From contig OZ231126.1 of assembly GCA_965153355.1 (NCBI GenBank), positions 60,450,001-60,514,000 of the forward strand: DNA of 64,000 nt, given 5' to 3'. How positions within the stretch are numbered: the first letter of the stretch is position 1; the number at the start of each line of letters is the position of its first letter. Of this stretch, positions 1-10,708 are shown piece after piece. Both the position numbers and the translations under genes were made by a program. Source of the DNA: Flaccisagitta enflata. Its lineage: Eukaryota; Chaetognatha; Sagittoidea; Aphragmophora. The notes under the pieces were generated by a model. It was given only the letters and a program-made list of their open reading frames with translations, did not search any database and was not told the origin of the DNA.

Positions 1-1163
1 TGGCTAGACCAATGCATGAAAACGGCAATACCTAATATTGGTTGGAAACCGGCAGATTGGTTCGACAAAATAAAATTGGAACAAAATCCCCAAAAAGGTT
101 GGCTAACCATAGACAAATGCATGCCGCCATTCATGTGGGTGGTTCAATTTAACACAAATTTTTTAGAGAAAAAAAACTCACAACATTTTTTTCACAAACA
201 ATAAAACGCCGGTTTCAACTTTTTTTCCTTTCTTTGTTTCTTTTTTCCTTTTTCTTTTCTTCTCTTTTTCCTCTTTTTCTTTCCTTTTCACTTACTTTAT
301 TTCTTTCCCTTTTTTATTTCTTTCTTCCACATTAAAAAAAAGCAGCAGAAAAAAGAAAGAAATTTAAAAAAAGGAAAAAAACAACGAAATAAACAAAAAC
401 AAATAAAACAAACAATCGAAAATGAAAAAAAGAAAGAAAAAAAACATAAAAAGGAAAAGAAGGCGACCATCGGTGGATTAAAATGGGGTAAGTTGTATGA
501 AATCGAGAGTGAGAGAGAGAGAAAAAAAAAGATACAGTCAAATATAGACATAGACAGCCAGAGACAGACAGACAGAAACAGACGAATAAAAACAGAAACA
601 GACGGAGACAAACAGACATGGACAAACAGACAGACAAATAGACAGACAGAGAAAGAAAAAGACAAAACAAAGACACACAGACGTTGAGACACAGAAAAAA
701 AAAGCAAGAATTCTGACAACAAACAAAAAAGTAGTTTTTTTTCATTTTTCATTACTAATCTTTATTTTCTTCTATTGTCTTTTTTTAAATTGATTTCTTT
801 TTATTTTTCCCTCGTTTGTCCAAAAAAAACTCTTCTTCCCCACTTCATGGAGAATGGTTTATTTTTTACTTAATGCTTGTTCCAAATTTGCATGACTAAA
901 AAAAATTAAAAAAAAACTCATATGCACTAACACTATGTTTTTCCTCGTTTCCATTGCTTGTTTTTTTCTGTGTGTTTTGGCTCGCGTTTTGCTTAATTCA
1001 AGAGAAAAAAAACATTTTTTATTCTTTTTTTTCTATCTGGACTTGTCGTCGATTCTTGTCGTCGCTCATATTATTGCTCATTCACTGATAACTTTGAGAT
1101 ATCTCATATCCGGCCTCCCCCCCTTCATTTCTCCACCATTCCTATGTGCTTGTGTGTTTGTGT
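1..1163. other. A/T- and oligo-A/oligo-T-rich low-complexity intergenic DNA
   Basis: Runs of oligo-A, oligo-T, CTTTTT and GACAGACA (about 540-670) fill this stretch. Its open frames are long only because stop codons are rare in such sequence (Phe/Leu/Ser-rich shadows). A short region at 16-204 is open and less biased, but it has no recognisable motif, so I do not call it a gene. Confidence 0.6.
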
Positions 1164-1467
<304 letters not shown>

Positions 1468-1505
1468 GTGTTTCTATGTGACTCCAAAAAAAAAACAGAG
1501 CAGAA

Positions 1506-1608
1506 AATCCGCGGCCTGATGAGGCCTTATGCTCCTCAATAGAAAATCACTCGAGAATTTCGTCTGAACTTATCCAGTATGAATTTTTTGGCCGGCAGGC
1601 CATGACTA
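1506..1608 (+). pseudogene. Truncated paralogous copy of an N-terminal segment of the downstream zinc-finger gene
   Basis: One frame matches the protein of the gene at 1694 around its residues 63-93. Both have an N-P-(R)-P-D-E start, C-S-S, and E-(I/L)-I-Q-Y-E-F followed by R-Q. By eye about 17 of 33 positions agree, and several differing codons are synonymous. The similarity stops after the R-Q-A-M region. The (GT)n array lies on the other side. It is best read as a decayed partial duplicate; an upstream exon of a second family member is possible. It is not in frame with the ATG at 1694. Confidence 0.55.
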
Positions 1609-1693
1609 TGCCTATGGCCTTTCCGACTAAACTAGCTTTCGAGGCGTTACTGGCCATGTTGAGAACAACAACAAAAACAAAAAAAAAACCAAC

Positions 1694-3140
1694 ATGGACC
1701 CTGACATTGAAACGTTAAACAAAGACCTCCGAAACAAACTATTGCTTCACCCTTCTCTTTCTCCTTTTTTAAACAAAAATTTTTTCGTTAAGTACGGCGG
1801 TTTATTAACGTTACACCAACGAAAGCCGCATTTAAGTAAAGCCTTATCTTGTATCCACAATATGACCGCGCCTCAAAGAAATCCGCCCGATGAGCTCTTT
1901 TGCTCTTCGGAAGCGGATAATACCAGATCAGCCGCGGAAATTATCCAGTATGAATTCTGCCGCCGGCAAAATGTTTTTGCGAAGGAGAATGAAAAAAAAA
2001 AAATCTGTGAATCGTTAAGCTCCTCATTAACTGAGGATGGTCTTGGACCAGACCAAATATCGGAGATCCTTCATTCTTTCGATTCAGCCGCTACCGGGGA
2101 GGACTTCCGTCGGGCCTATGTAAACTGTCATGTGTACAAGGCTTTAGGCTTCCCTAATTCGCGGGCTTTCTACGTGGCAATGGCCGATATGAAAAAAAGA
2201 GGGGAGAAACGTGTAGTGATCGAGATCACTGCTAGATTTCTTCTAACTTTGCTCAAACATAACGACGGACTGACGAATGACACCCCGCGTGACATTTTCG
2301 TAAAAAATGTCCATCGATACTCTACGAGGGCGGGAAATTTTGACTATGGAAAAAAGTTTCTCTCGCGCATCGGCTTGAAGGGCGTGGCTACTTTGTCAAC
2401 CATCCGCGACAATTCGATAATCAACTGTAAAAGTTTCATCCAGTCGGAAGTTGATGAAAAACTAAACTACACGAGCCTCGAACTGTATGCGCAACGCGAG
2501 CAATGTCCTAAGTTAGAGTACACCAGCAGACAAATGGAAAAAGTGAGCAAAATGGTTACCCAAAACGACAGCAAAACCATCAGTTTCAACAGGTCGACCC
2601 ACGATATTCCCCTGAAGATGAATTGTTATTTATGCCCATCTTCCCGCGTGCTTATGAACGATGAAAACTTGAGTGGCGTAGACGACAACGATGACAACTC
2701 GTCGTATGGCCCGGGTGGCAGTGAGCGAATTGACGTCGGCAAATTTCCAATCACATTGAGAGACCGAGTTATGGGTGCCTTCAATGTGCAAAGACTCGCT
2801 TTTTACGGGTCCAAATCGGCGGCCGACGAACATTTCCGGTTGGCGCACTGCGCGTTGACCCCATCCCAACTGGCTGGTCTCAATGGGCATCACAATATCA
2901 TTTGGTGCCCTCTTTGCGATGAAGACGATGTGGAGATCGCGTGCGTCTGCTGTACTTCACATTTATCCGACCACCACCGGTACCAAAAAAACACAAATGA
3001 CGCGGGGTTACAATATCGCTGAAGACGCGTGACAGACAGACCGACCGACTAACGGACAAAGTCTCTCATACAGTTGCGTGTCAGCAATTGAAAACTTGTT
3101 GATTTTGCATTTTCTTTTTTTCTTTCTTTCTTTCTTTTTT

Positions 3141-3184
<44 letters not shown>

Positions 3185-4435
3185 TGGTGGCTTTTCATTT
3201 TTTTCAGCGTTCGTTGTTCTTTTTTTCTTTTCAGCTTGCTTCATCCGTCAGAGGTGACACATTTTCGTGTGCTCGCCAAATTGAAGCACGTGTTCGCTGA
3301 AGATTCCAGTATGATAGAGGCCATCGATAAGTATCTATTGTCAATTTGTCTCTATTGTCTCGAATGTTTCGAGGACAAGGAACATAGAGACAAACACATG
3401 CGGCTTCTTTGCGAACCGCGTGCAACGCTTTTGTGCTACGCGTATGGTGAGCCGTTGTCACCTTCACCTGTTTTCAAGACGGCCTACAGCGAGGAAAACC
3501 AAAAGAAAGACCGTTTGGATCATTTGGTTGGGCAGATCAAGAAAATTTTCAAACGGCTCACCGGCGACGATTCCGAGATCCATGGATATGCCGCTGATTC
3601 CACCGCTGGTCCAGACGATGGTGATTATACCGGAAACCGCGAGTCCAGGAAACTGAACCTCTTCAAAGAACTCATATATTCGGAGACGGAAATGGATTTT
3701 GAAACCACTTTTCCCACGGCGCCCTCCACCAGCGCATCGGTCAAATCATCCAACAGGTCCAATCAAGCGTTCACAGAGCCAGCAAGATCCTCCAGCAGCA
3801 ATTCTAGCCGCGCATCCACCGCGCCAGCTCACTTTTCCAACAGCTCGACCGGCAGAAGGTCGAGTAAAGCATCCACTGAGTCGGCAATTATGACCGATAG
3901 TAATTGCGGGCGCGCATCAAGCAGCGACTATTCAAAGCGAAAACAGCTGAACAAAAAAAGAGCTGTTGAGGCTGCTGTTGAGGCCGTTCAAGCAGTTAAA
4001 GCGGTTCAAGTTGTTCAAGCTGTTAGAAAAAAGGTATCAAAAATGAAAACAACTGGGCGCCATGGAAATCAAGTCAATTCATCAGTCGCGACAAATCCGC
4101 GCACTAAACGCTTGAACGTTGTCAAGAAAGGTGAGACGAGCAAAGCCACCAAAGCTCTCAAAGTCACCACCAAGTCAACCGTCACGACCAAGAGCGAGAA
4201 GAAGCGGCAATCACACAGCGATGGCCGATCTCAGAGACCGGAAACCAAGAAATGCCAGAAGACCAACAAACCGACTACAGCAAATAAGCGCCAAGCTTTT
4301 AACATGCTTTCTCGCGAGGCCGTGGAGGAGCATAAACAAAATGGTCGGAGAAGTGTGAAAAATGACCATAATTTGACGATGATGATGATGATGACGATGA
4401 TGATAATGATGTTGATGGTGATGAAGAAGCGATGA
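1694..4435 (+). CDS. Two-exon gene for a C2H2-like zinc-finger protein with a long basic tail, function unknown
   Basis: Exon 1 is 1694-2979 and exon 2 is 3235-4435, giving about 828 residues. The start ATG sits in a good context (ACCAACATGG). The intron 2980-3234 begins GT and ends TTTTTTTCTTTTCAG. Exon 1 ends and exon 2 begins in compatible phase (two bases plus one). Exon 2 has no ATG near its 5' end, as expected for an internal join. The N-terminal 300 residues match nothing I recognise. Three finger-like units follow, each ending D/S-x-H-x-R-L-x-H/C: the first has C311-x2-C314 and H380/H385; the second has C405-x2-C408 and C417-x-C-C and is completed across the intron; the third is in exon 2 (CLYC..KHMRLLC). 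The rest is Ser-rich, then Lys/Arg-rich, which suggests a nuclear or nucleic-acid-binding role (inference). The last residues are a Met run encoded by (GAT)n, so the true C-terminus may differ. Host gene or domesticated element cannot be decided. Confidence 0.6.
2996..3094 (-). mobile_element. Truncated family-A element inside the zinc-finger gene intron
   Basis: It carries the A-family 3' end (CAATATCG side), a short ACCGACCGAC stretch and the 5' end (GTTGCGTGTCAGCAATTG). The core present in the copies at 8131, 39202 and 51698 is missing. It lies wholly within the intron 2980-3234. Confidence 0.75.
3113..3186. repeat. (TTTC)n microsatellite
   Basis: A TTTC tract inside the intron, about 50 bases upstream of the 3' splice site. 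It adds to the pyrimidine-rich context of the acceptor. Confidence 0.95.
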
Positions 4436-4550
4436 CAATGATAATATGACGATGACGATGATGGATTGATGACGATGATGACGACGTTGACGATGAGGAC
4501 GAGATGATGAAAATGAAGAGGATGAAGTTGAAGATGAAGAAGATGTCATT
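4377..4550. repeat. (GAT)n / (GATGAC)n trinucleotide repeat
   Basis: Imperfect GAT/GAC triplets span the last codons of the zinc-finger ORF and its 3' flank. A possible weak polyadenylation signal ATTAAA follows at 4657-4662. From there to 4930 I see no gene. Confidence 0.9.
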
Positions 4551-4935
4551 CGCACAGATACAGCCAAAACAAAATGTGAGAAGAGGGTGATATATATCTT
4601 AAGACGTTGATATATTGAAGGGGGTCGGATGTCAATTTATGAGAGGCGCGAATGAGATTAAAGTCGACGATCTATAAGTAACCCCTGTCAGCAATATTTC
4701 TCTCTCGCGCGCGCTTAAAAGCCTTAAAATGCAAATTGGCTCTAGAGACTGACTATAACTCGCATCTTAAAGACCATCCAATATCTTTTAACTATATTTG
4801 CAAATTGTTCCGGCAGGAAACTATATTTGCTCGCTCAGGCCACATGTCTTCATGGTTGCACCCACGGGAGGACCAGAAGGGGGAGGGGCGGTAGATAGAA
4901 TTAACTAACCATATGCTCTACCTGGCCGCCTTATC

Positions 4936-4941
4936 TTTATT
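4936..4941 (-). terminator. Candidate polyadenylation signal (AATAAA) of the EF-hand gene
   Basis: TTTATT on the plus strand is AATAAA on the minus strand, about 290 bases beyond the stop codon at 5233. Confidence 0.4.
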
Positions 4942-5232
4942 CAAGTCTCAACTACACCTAAGTCATTGTTGTAATATCAAAAACCCATGACTGTTGTATT
5001 TCTCATGACAACATCGCAATGACTCGTTCAATTTTGATTCCAGTTTCATTGATGGACTGGATTCAACATGCTTCTATTAGATACCCATGACATGAACCAC
5101 AACTCGAAAATTCGTTCAATATGGCTTGGAAAAACATTGCTTCACCAATACAGCAGAACGACATGCTCAATCTTATATTCATTTCCACTTGTCAACGACA
5201 CAATAAGCACTCAACCAATCATCACAGGCTCA

Positions 5233-5370
5233 TTACTCGAAGACCTTCTGCGTGAGAGTTTGCTCGTCAATTTCGTCCATATTCTGAATGGAGACGTCGT
5301 CAGATTCGGTTATCCCATCAGTCTCCATGATGCACAAACCAACCCACTGCTCAATGGTGATCTGAGAAGA

Positions 5371-5426
<56 letters not shown>

Positions 5427-8400
5427 TATGCAATTGCAAAGGACAATGCGTTACGCGCAGAATCAATCTATACGTACATACAGTCGAACCGACATAAAAA
5501 CTCAAAGAGATGCGGAGAAACATGATAATAAAACGATAATAATCGAGAAAAAACTCGAAGTTAGTCTTTGACTTTTTGACATTTCCCGGAGAAACAAGGT
5601 TTTCATTTTCTTATGAGGAAATTGTAACTGTCGATCAAGCAATTGCACATAGGGCAGGGAGTCTTTCTTTAGTGCAAATAGGGGCGTTCTTTCTTTCAAT
5701 TTTTTTTTAGCGTCCATTGTGCATTATAACCTGTCAGAGGTAGAGGAACATGATTTGGCTGAATTATCCCATTCCATGTACAGCTTATTGGAAGCCAAAG
5801 CTTTTTTTCAGCTTATATTTGAATAGAGAGAGAAAAAGAATTCTATTCCCACCTTTTTCCGCCAAAAAGAGTGATCTTCTCATAACAAATCCGAATATAT
5901 AATCTTTTCCTGCTACTTTTCTGCACTTTAAAAGAAAAAGCTCATGGAAAAGTTGTTGCAAAGCAGCTCCTTCTCAATTATTGGTGACCAACTTAGGGAA
6001 GACACCATCTAATATAGATCTTGGTAATAACATCACACTCACAAATGACCAATGTGAAGCAAGGCACTATCAACCAGAGATGTGCCTCAGTTAAGGGTGA
6101 TGTTAAATGCCAGGTACTCTCTTGCTTTTGGTGTCTGTCATCGAATTTATCATCGATTTCTTACGTTGTAATCACTGATCTTTTGTTGAGAACAACAAAC
6201 ATGACATCTGTTAATGAATAGAAGAAGTTGTGAGGCTGATTTCTTCATACAATTACTTTCTAGACTAAAACGCAGATCTGTGCCCTTTGTGCAATTGGGG
6301 CTCCAGATAAAATTGATAAAGTAAATAGATTTGATAAATCTCTTTCATATGGCGCCAAGCAGAATGCTTTACGACAAATATTTTTCGCATTATGATTTTT
6401 AAAAGATTTATTTATGAAAATTCATCTGTAAGGGTGTTTTTGAGCATTTTAGCTCATTTAACTCATTTAGCTCAATCTTCTTTTTCTAGTTTTGAATGTG
6501 ATAAATGAATAAATATTTTCATACATGTTTAAGCATGTAAATCCAAGAAAGCATGTCAGTGAGCAGAGCTGCTAATCTGCAAGGGTGTTTTTAAGTATTC
6601 TAGCTCATTAAGGTCAGTCCTTTTTTCTGATTTTAGATAGGATGAAAAAAAAAAATGCTTTAGTTTGAGCATACAAATACAAGAAAGCATGTCAGTGAGC
6701 ATTGCTGGTTGTTTGGTTAAGTGATTTTGAGTATTTCAACTCATTTTAGCTCATTTGGCTCAGTTTCATTTTTCTTTGATTTTCAGTGCAATCAACACAT
6801 ACAATTGCTCTTGATTTGATCTGACTAATAAAAAAAATGCAGTGACTGAAGACAAAAGCACAGTGAAAAGTGAGCAATGCTTCCGACTTTTTTCCTCACG
6901 GCAACAGCCGCCATTACTGGTAATAACATCGCCAAGAATCGTATACGGCGTTGTTAACCGGAAACGTTAGATAGATGTGCATATATATAAAGCCGAGATA
7001 GAAGGCATCTCCATCAAAAATCCATTTCACCTCGAACGAGTCCCAGTTATCAAGACGATGGAGAATCCTCTCAGAATCGTGGATCGAAATGCCCGGATGA
7101 TCACTAACAAGAAAGGCGAGGTGGAGGGAGAAATGGGGCGGGTGTAGGAGGTGGGGGGTGGGGCGGGTATAGGAGGTGGGGGGTGGGGCGGGTGTAGGAG
7201 GTGGGGGGTGGGGCAAGTGTAGGAGGTGGGGGTTGGTGCGGGTGTAGGAAGTGGGGGGTGGGGCAGTTGGGTTGGTTATGAAATGAAACAATATGAAGGG
7301 GTAGAAAAAAGTAAGGAATGAAATGAGGCCTAAGGAACAAAAGGGGGGGGGGGGGGAGAAGAGTGGTGTTGAAGCCGGGAGGAGCTGCGCAGATGGAAGA
7401 GAAAGGCTTAGGAAAGGTACGGGATGATGCCAAAGGCAGGCGGGCTGGAATTGGGGTGGAATAAGGGTGGAAAGAAAAGGAATTGAATCAACGGAAGGGG
7501 TAAAATAAAGGAAGGGGTGGGATGAGACAGGGCAGAGAAATGGAAGAGTGGAGTTGAAGTGGAAAAAAAAAGATATGAGAGGATTCATGAGTAAGGCCGA
7601 AGGTGAGAGATAGTATTTGACGGAGAAGGATTGAGCGGAATGAGCTGTGAAAGGAGGTAGAAGGGAAAACATAGGAATCGAGAGGAGATTGTGTTTAAGA
7701 AAGACGGTGGTAAAATGAAGGGAGGAATATTTTTTGAAATGAAGCGAATTTGAAATAAAACGAGGCAGAAACGAAAAATGGAGGGGAAGAAGACAGAAAA
7801 GGAGGAGGAGCGGCAGAAGCTAGAAGAGAAGGAATGGATTGACAAGGGTGTGGCATGTGCATATATATCAAGTTTATTCACAGCTTTACAGGTACTATGA
7901 AAGAAAGCATGAGAGGGAGGATAAGAAGAGAAGAATGCAGAGAAGCAAGTAGAATAGATACTCACGTAAAAAAAAACAACAAGCGATATCACAAAGAAAC
8001 AAACAAACAGACAAACAAACAAACAAACAGACAAAAAAAAATAAACAAACAAACGTGGACGAATTTGATTTTGCCAGCTTGACACTTGAACACCTCATCT
8101 GTTTCACATGGGCGCTGATGTAGAGATAAACAAGTGACACAGGGTCACAATATCGATGCGGACGGGTGGGCAGGGGCATCCAACCCCAATCCACACCCCA
8201 AGTCCCCCAGTCACATGCACAAAAAGCATCTAAAACGCTCGTTTCCGCACTTTTCGACTTGTGTTCATGGACCGACGGACCAACGGACGCACCGACAGAC
8301 GGACCGACGGATTGACAAAGCCTCTTGTAGAGATGCGTGTCCGCAACTAAAAAAAAACCGGACCGACCGAGTGGGTTGAATACTCGCGTGTACGTGATCA

Positions 8401-9936
8401 CAATTCCGAGAATTCAGAAGACGATTCCTCCAATACTTTGCAGTTCTTTTGTAATTCCCTTCAGCTTTCGTTCATTGGCTAGTAACAAGTTTACAACCAG
8501 AACCAACGAACACAGACACGCTCTCTCCCATTTTCCATTAGCAGAGGCTCGGAAACTGGGGATTTGCGTAGGAAGTCGACGAAATTGCATTCTTTTCAGG
8601 GAATAATAGAGTAACGAGAAAACGATAGAAACATCAGGTGTCCTTTACTAAGGGCCTCATAAGCCTTTGACCCCGGTTGCCATACAAGAGTCGTGAAAAT
8701 GTCGAGACGTTGGTATTGGGTACCTATTGTTGACGAACATCAGCCTATGATGGTAACATAAAGTAGTTTAATACAACAACAATATTACCCTTGGATGATT
8801 TGTTGAATCTTGGTTACACAGGTAACAATCATAGCCCTAACTACTTTTGGTAAGCAGTTTGCTTTTGGGTTAGATTGAGAAAGAATGTTTTTAGTCGCGG
8901 ACTAGCGACTCTATAAGAGGTTTGGTCCGTCCGTCGGTCCATCCGTAGAGGTGATCGAGTTCGAAAATGCGGAAATGTGCATTTCCGCTCCTGCACACCC
9001 GTCCGCGACTGGTATTGCCGTATTGGCCGTGCATCCGGCCTTGTTCAGATCATGATATATCATATATGGACAACTTGGATTGGTGCGCGTATCAACTAGT
9101 CAGTGAGGTTCCTGAGGCCCTCTTCCATTTATTTCAGTTTGGGTATAGTAAGGGATATTGTTCTACTTTTCATAGCTAAGGATTAGAACAAATGCCCGTA
9201 GTTGCGGCTAATTTGTGCGCTAATTAAGGATATGTGAATGAATGTTATGAACGAATGAGTGAATGAATGAATGAATGAATGAATGAATAAATCAATCAAT
9301 CAATGAATCAATCAATGAATGAATCAATGAATGAATGCATGAGTGAATGAGGCAACAAGAAGGAAAAAAGACGTCCGAATCGGCCACTTTGCGTTAGCGT
9401 GATCGACAGACCGACCAACCGACTGTTCATGATTCTAATAAATGAGCGAAGTCGCACAAAAAACTAAGATTTTTACCGTGTAAAAACAAGTATGGTTGAC
9501 TGTGTCATGGAAGATGGGGTGCAAGAGTATCCGGCAATGTCGAGACAGTTTAATGAAAGATTGAATATGAGAGACAAGATCCAGAAATAGCCCAACGGCC
9601 GACATTCGCCGACCAAAGCGCCGCCATCTTTTTTATCTAGAATTTCTATTCTGTCAGACAGCATCTGGTCAGTTAATCTGACGATGCAAAGAGAGAGAGA
9701 GAGAGAGAGAGAGACAGATAGACACACACAGACACATTTAAACGACAGGGTCAGTAATGAATGGAGTTTGGCATCAGTCCTTTGGCCTCTATTAAGCTCA
9801 GTAATCAATTCTTGTCAAATTACATATTAGAAAAAAGAGCAATTGGGAGACTGACCAATTTTTAAGCTGGCGTTGTCATATTTTGCTAAGCTCAACGCCC
9901 ATTAAAAAGTGACACATGTCTGGGACATTTATAAGT

Positions 9937-10010
<74 letters not shown>

Positions 10011-10538
10011 AGAGAAAGAGAAAGAGAGAGAGACAGATACTGCTGAACAAACAAGCGAACAAACTAGTGAGCTGATAGACGAAACGAAACGAAGTAGTTG
10101 ACAACCGGAAAAAACCAACAAAGCAAACAAGCAAACCAAGAAAAAAAGACAACAACAAATACCATAAAACAAAAAACAAGCATAAGAAATAAACAGACAT
10201 ACAATAGCGAAGACCAACTTACCTACCATCCAACCTATCAATCAATCAGTCAGCCAAAATTAAAACAACCCAAAAGCCCACTTATTTCTACTCCGAGATT
10301 CTTACGAATTCTTCATAATGACGCCGATGAGCGTGTGGAATTCGACGACGGAGAGCGTCCAATCGACGTTGACGTCGGCGGCGCGGAAGAATCTGACGAT
10401 CGGCTCCAAATCCGGCGACGCTTCGTCGAGATCGGCGCCAAACAAATCCGGCGCCGTCCACAGGATCCGTCCGATGACGACCACCGGCGGCTTCGACGAA
10501 GAATCGGCCACGAAATGTGAAGAAAACGTTCCAGACAT
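5233..10538 (-). CDS. EF-hand-like calcium-binding protein, four exons
   Basis: Exons on the minus strand are 10538-10306, 9677-9477, 7103-7031 and 5361-5233. Donors read TTC|GTAAGA, ACG|GTAAAA and GAG|GTGAAA; acceptors end CGTCAG, TTGTTAG and TTCTCAG. Exon 2 is 201 bases and both its junctions are phase 2, so it can be included (211 residues) or skipped (144 residues) without a frameshift. Exon 1 holds a canonical EF loop at residues 55-66 (D55, N57, D59, T61, L62, S63, E66), with Trp in place of the usual Gly. A second, degenerate loop (LDNWDSFEITIEQW) is split by the exon 3/4 junction and lacks the last Glu. Exon 2 carries a similar LDKKDGGALVGEC plus a hydrophobic stretch. Exon 1 is markedly more GC-rich than its surroundings. 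No signal peptide is evident, so it is probably cytosolic (inference). The acceptors of exons 2 and 4 use (CT)n microsatellites as polypyrimidine tracts. Exons 1, 3 and 4 are more secure than exon 2. Confidence 0.62.
5375..5424. repeat. (GA)n microsatellite adjoining exon 4 of the EF-hand gene
   Basis: About 24 GA units. In the sense of the minus-strand gene this is (CT)n ending 12-14 bases before the acceptor AG at 5363-5362. Confidence 0.97.
5645..5765 (-). repeat. Interspersed repeat of about 125 bp, copy 1
   Basis: The reverse complement matches 37210-37332, including GTTCCTCTACCTC, CAGGTTA.AATGCACAATGG and GACTC.CTGCCCTATGTGC. Open frames in both copies are similar but uninformative. 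Confidence 0.7.
5766..6419. other. AT-rich sequence inside the EF-hand gene intron 3
   Basis: No coding exon, repeat family or splice-site pair stands out. Confidence 0.5.
6420..6925 (+). repeat. Interspersed repeat with internal partial triplication
   Basis: Three related blocks (from about 6420, 6535 and 6660) share AAGAAAGCATGTCAGTGAGC and AGCTCATTTAGCTCA. The last block and its end (GGCAACAGCCGCCATTACTGG) match the reverse complement of 45283-45530. A short piece recurs near 37720-37760. Confidence 0.75.
7129..7265. repeat. About 26-bp G-rich minisatellite
   Basis: About five copies of a unit like GTGGGGGGTGGGGCGGGTGT plus AGGAG. It lies just upstream of exon 3 of the minus-strand EF-hand gene, so the sense strand is C-rich before that acceptor. 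The G runs could form quadruplex structures (inference). Confidence 0.9.
7266..8130. other. Purine-rich intronic sequence
   Basis: The plus strand is GGAAG/GAAAGG-rich, which yields spurious Pro/Phe/Ser-rich minus-strand frames. A (CAAA)n/(CAGA)n patch lies near 7995-8055. No gene is supported. Confidence 0.6.
8131..8348 (-). mobile_element. Family-A element, full length
   Basis: In its own orientation it starts AGTTGCGGAC-ACGCATCT, has a variable GGTCCGTC region and a C/A-rich core. It ends GTCCGCATC-GATATT plus the hairpin GTGACCCTGTGTCAC and CTTG. Homologous copies are at 24930, 39202 and 51698. Confidence 0.85.
8893..9045 (+). mobile_element. Family-R element, full length
   Basis: It starts AGTCGCGGACTAGCGACT after a T run, has CCGTCCGTCGGTCC, then GTCCGCGACT, then a hairpin based on GGCCGTGCATCCGGCC and CTTGTT. 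The terminal words AGTCGCGGAC and GTCCGCGACT are exact reverse complements. Confidence 0.9.
9248..9350. repeat. (GAAT)n / (CAAT)n tetranucleotide repeat
   Basis: Imperfect GAAT and CAAT units. It is followed near 9395-9455 by a weak R-like ACCGACCAACCGACTG fragment. Confidence 0.9.
9690..9714. repeat. (GA)n microsatellite adjoining exon 2 of the EF-hand gene
   Basis: On the minus strand this (CT)n run ends about a dozen bases before the acceptor AG at 9679-9678. Confidence 0.95.
9940..10032. repeat. (GA)n microsatellite with (GAAA) tail
   Basis: A long GA run grading into GAAAGA units, in intron 1 of the EF-hand gene. Confidence 0.97.
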
Positions 10539-10708
10539 TGTTTTTATTTCCAGTCTTTGGTCCTTGGTTTTGTGTTTTCACGAAATTGTTCATTCCTCAG
10601 TGACGTGGTGGTCTTTTGTTCTTTCCCTCTCTTTTCAATTTGTGATACACTCATTTCTTTGACTAAGAATCATGTTTATAACAACATTGAGGCTCAGAAG
10701 TGGAAAAA

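Noticed and set aside
2996-3234. Disabling insertion that turns the zinc-finger gene into a pseudogene
   Set aside because: GT-AG borders, compatible phase and the motif completed across the gap fit an intron better.
1694-4435. Endogenous large-DNA-virus gene
   Set aside because: The unusual finger spacing and unknown N-terminus raised the idea, but no viral hallmark gene is nearby, the gene appears to contain a spliceosomal intron, and I recognise no viral homologue.
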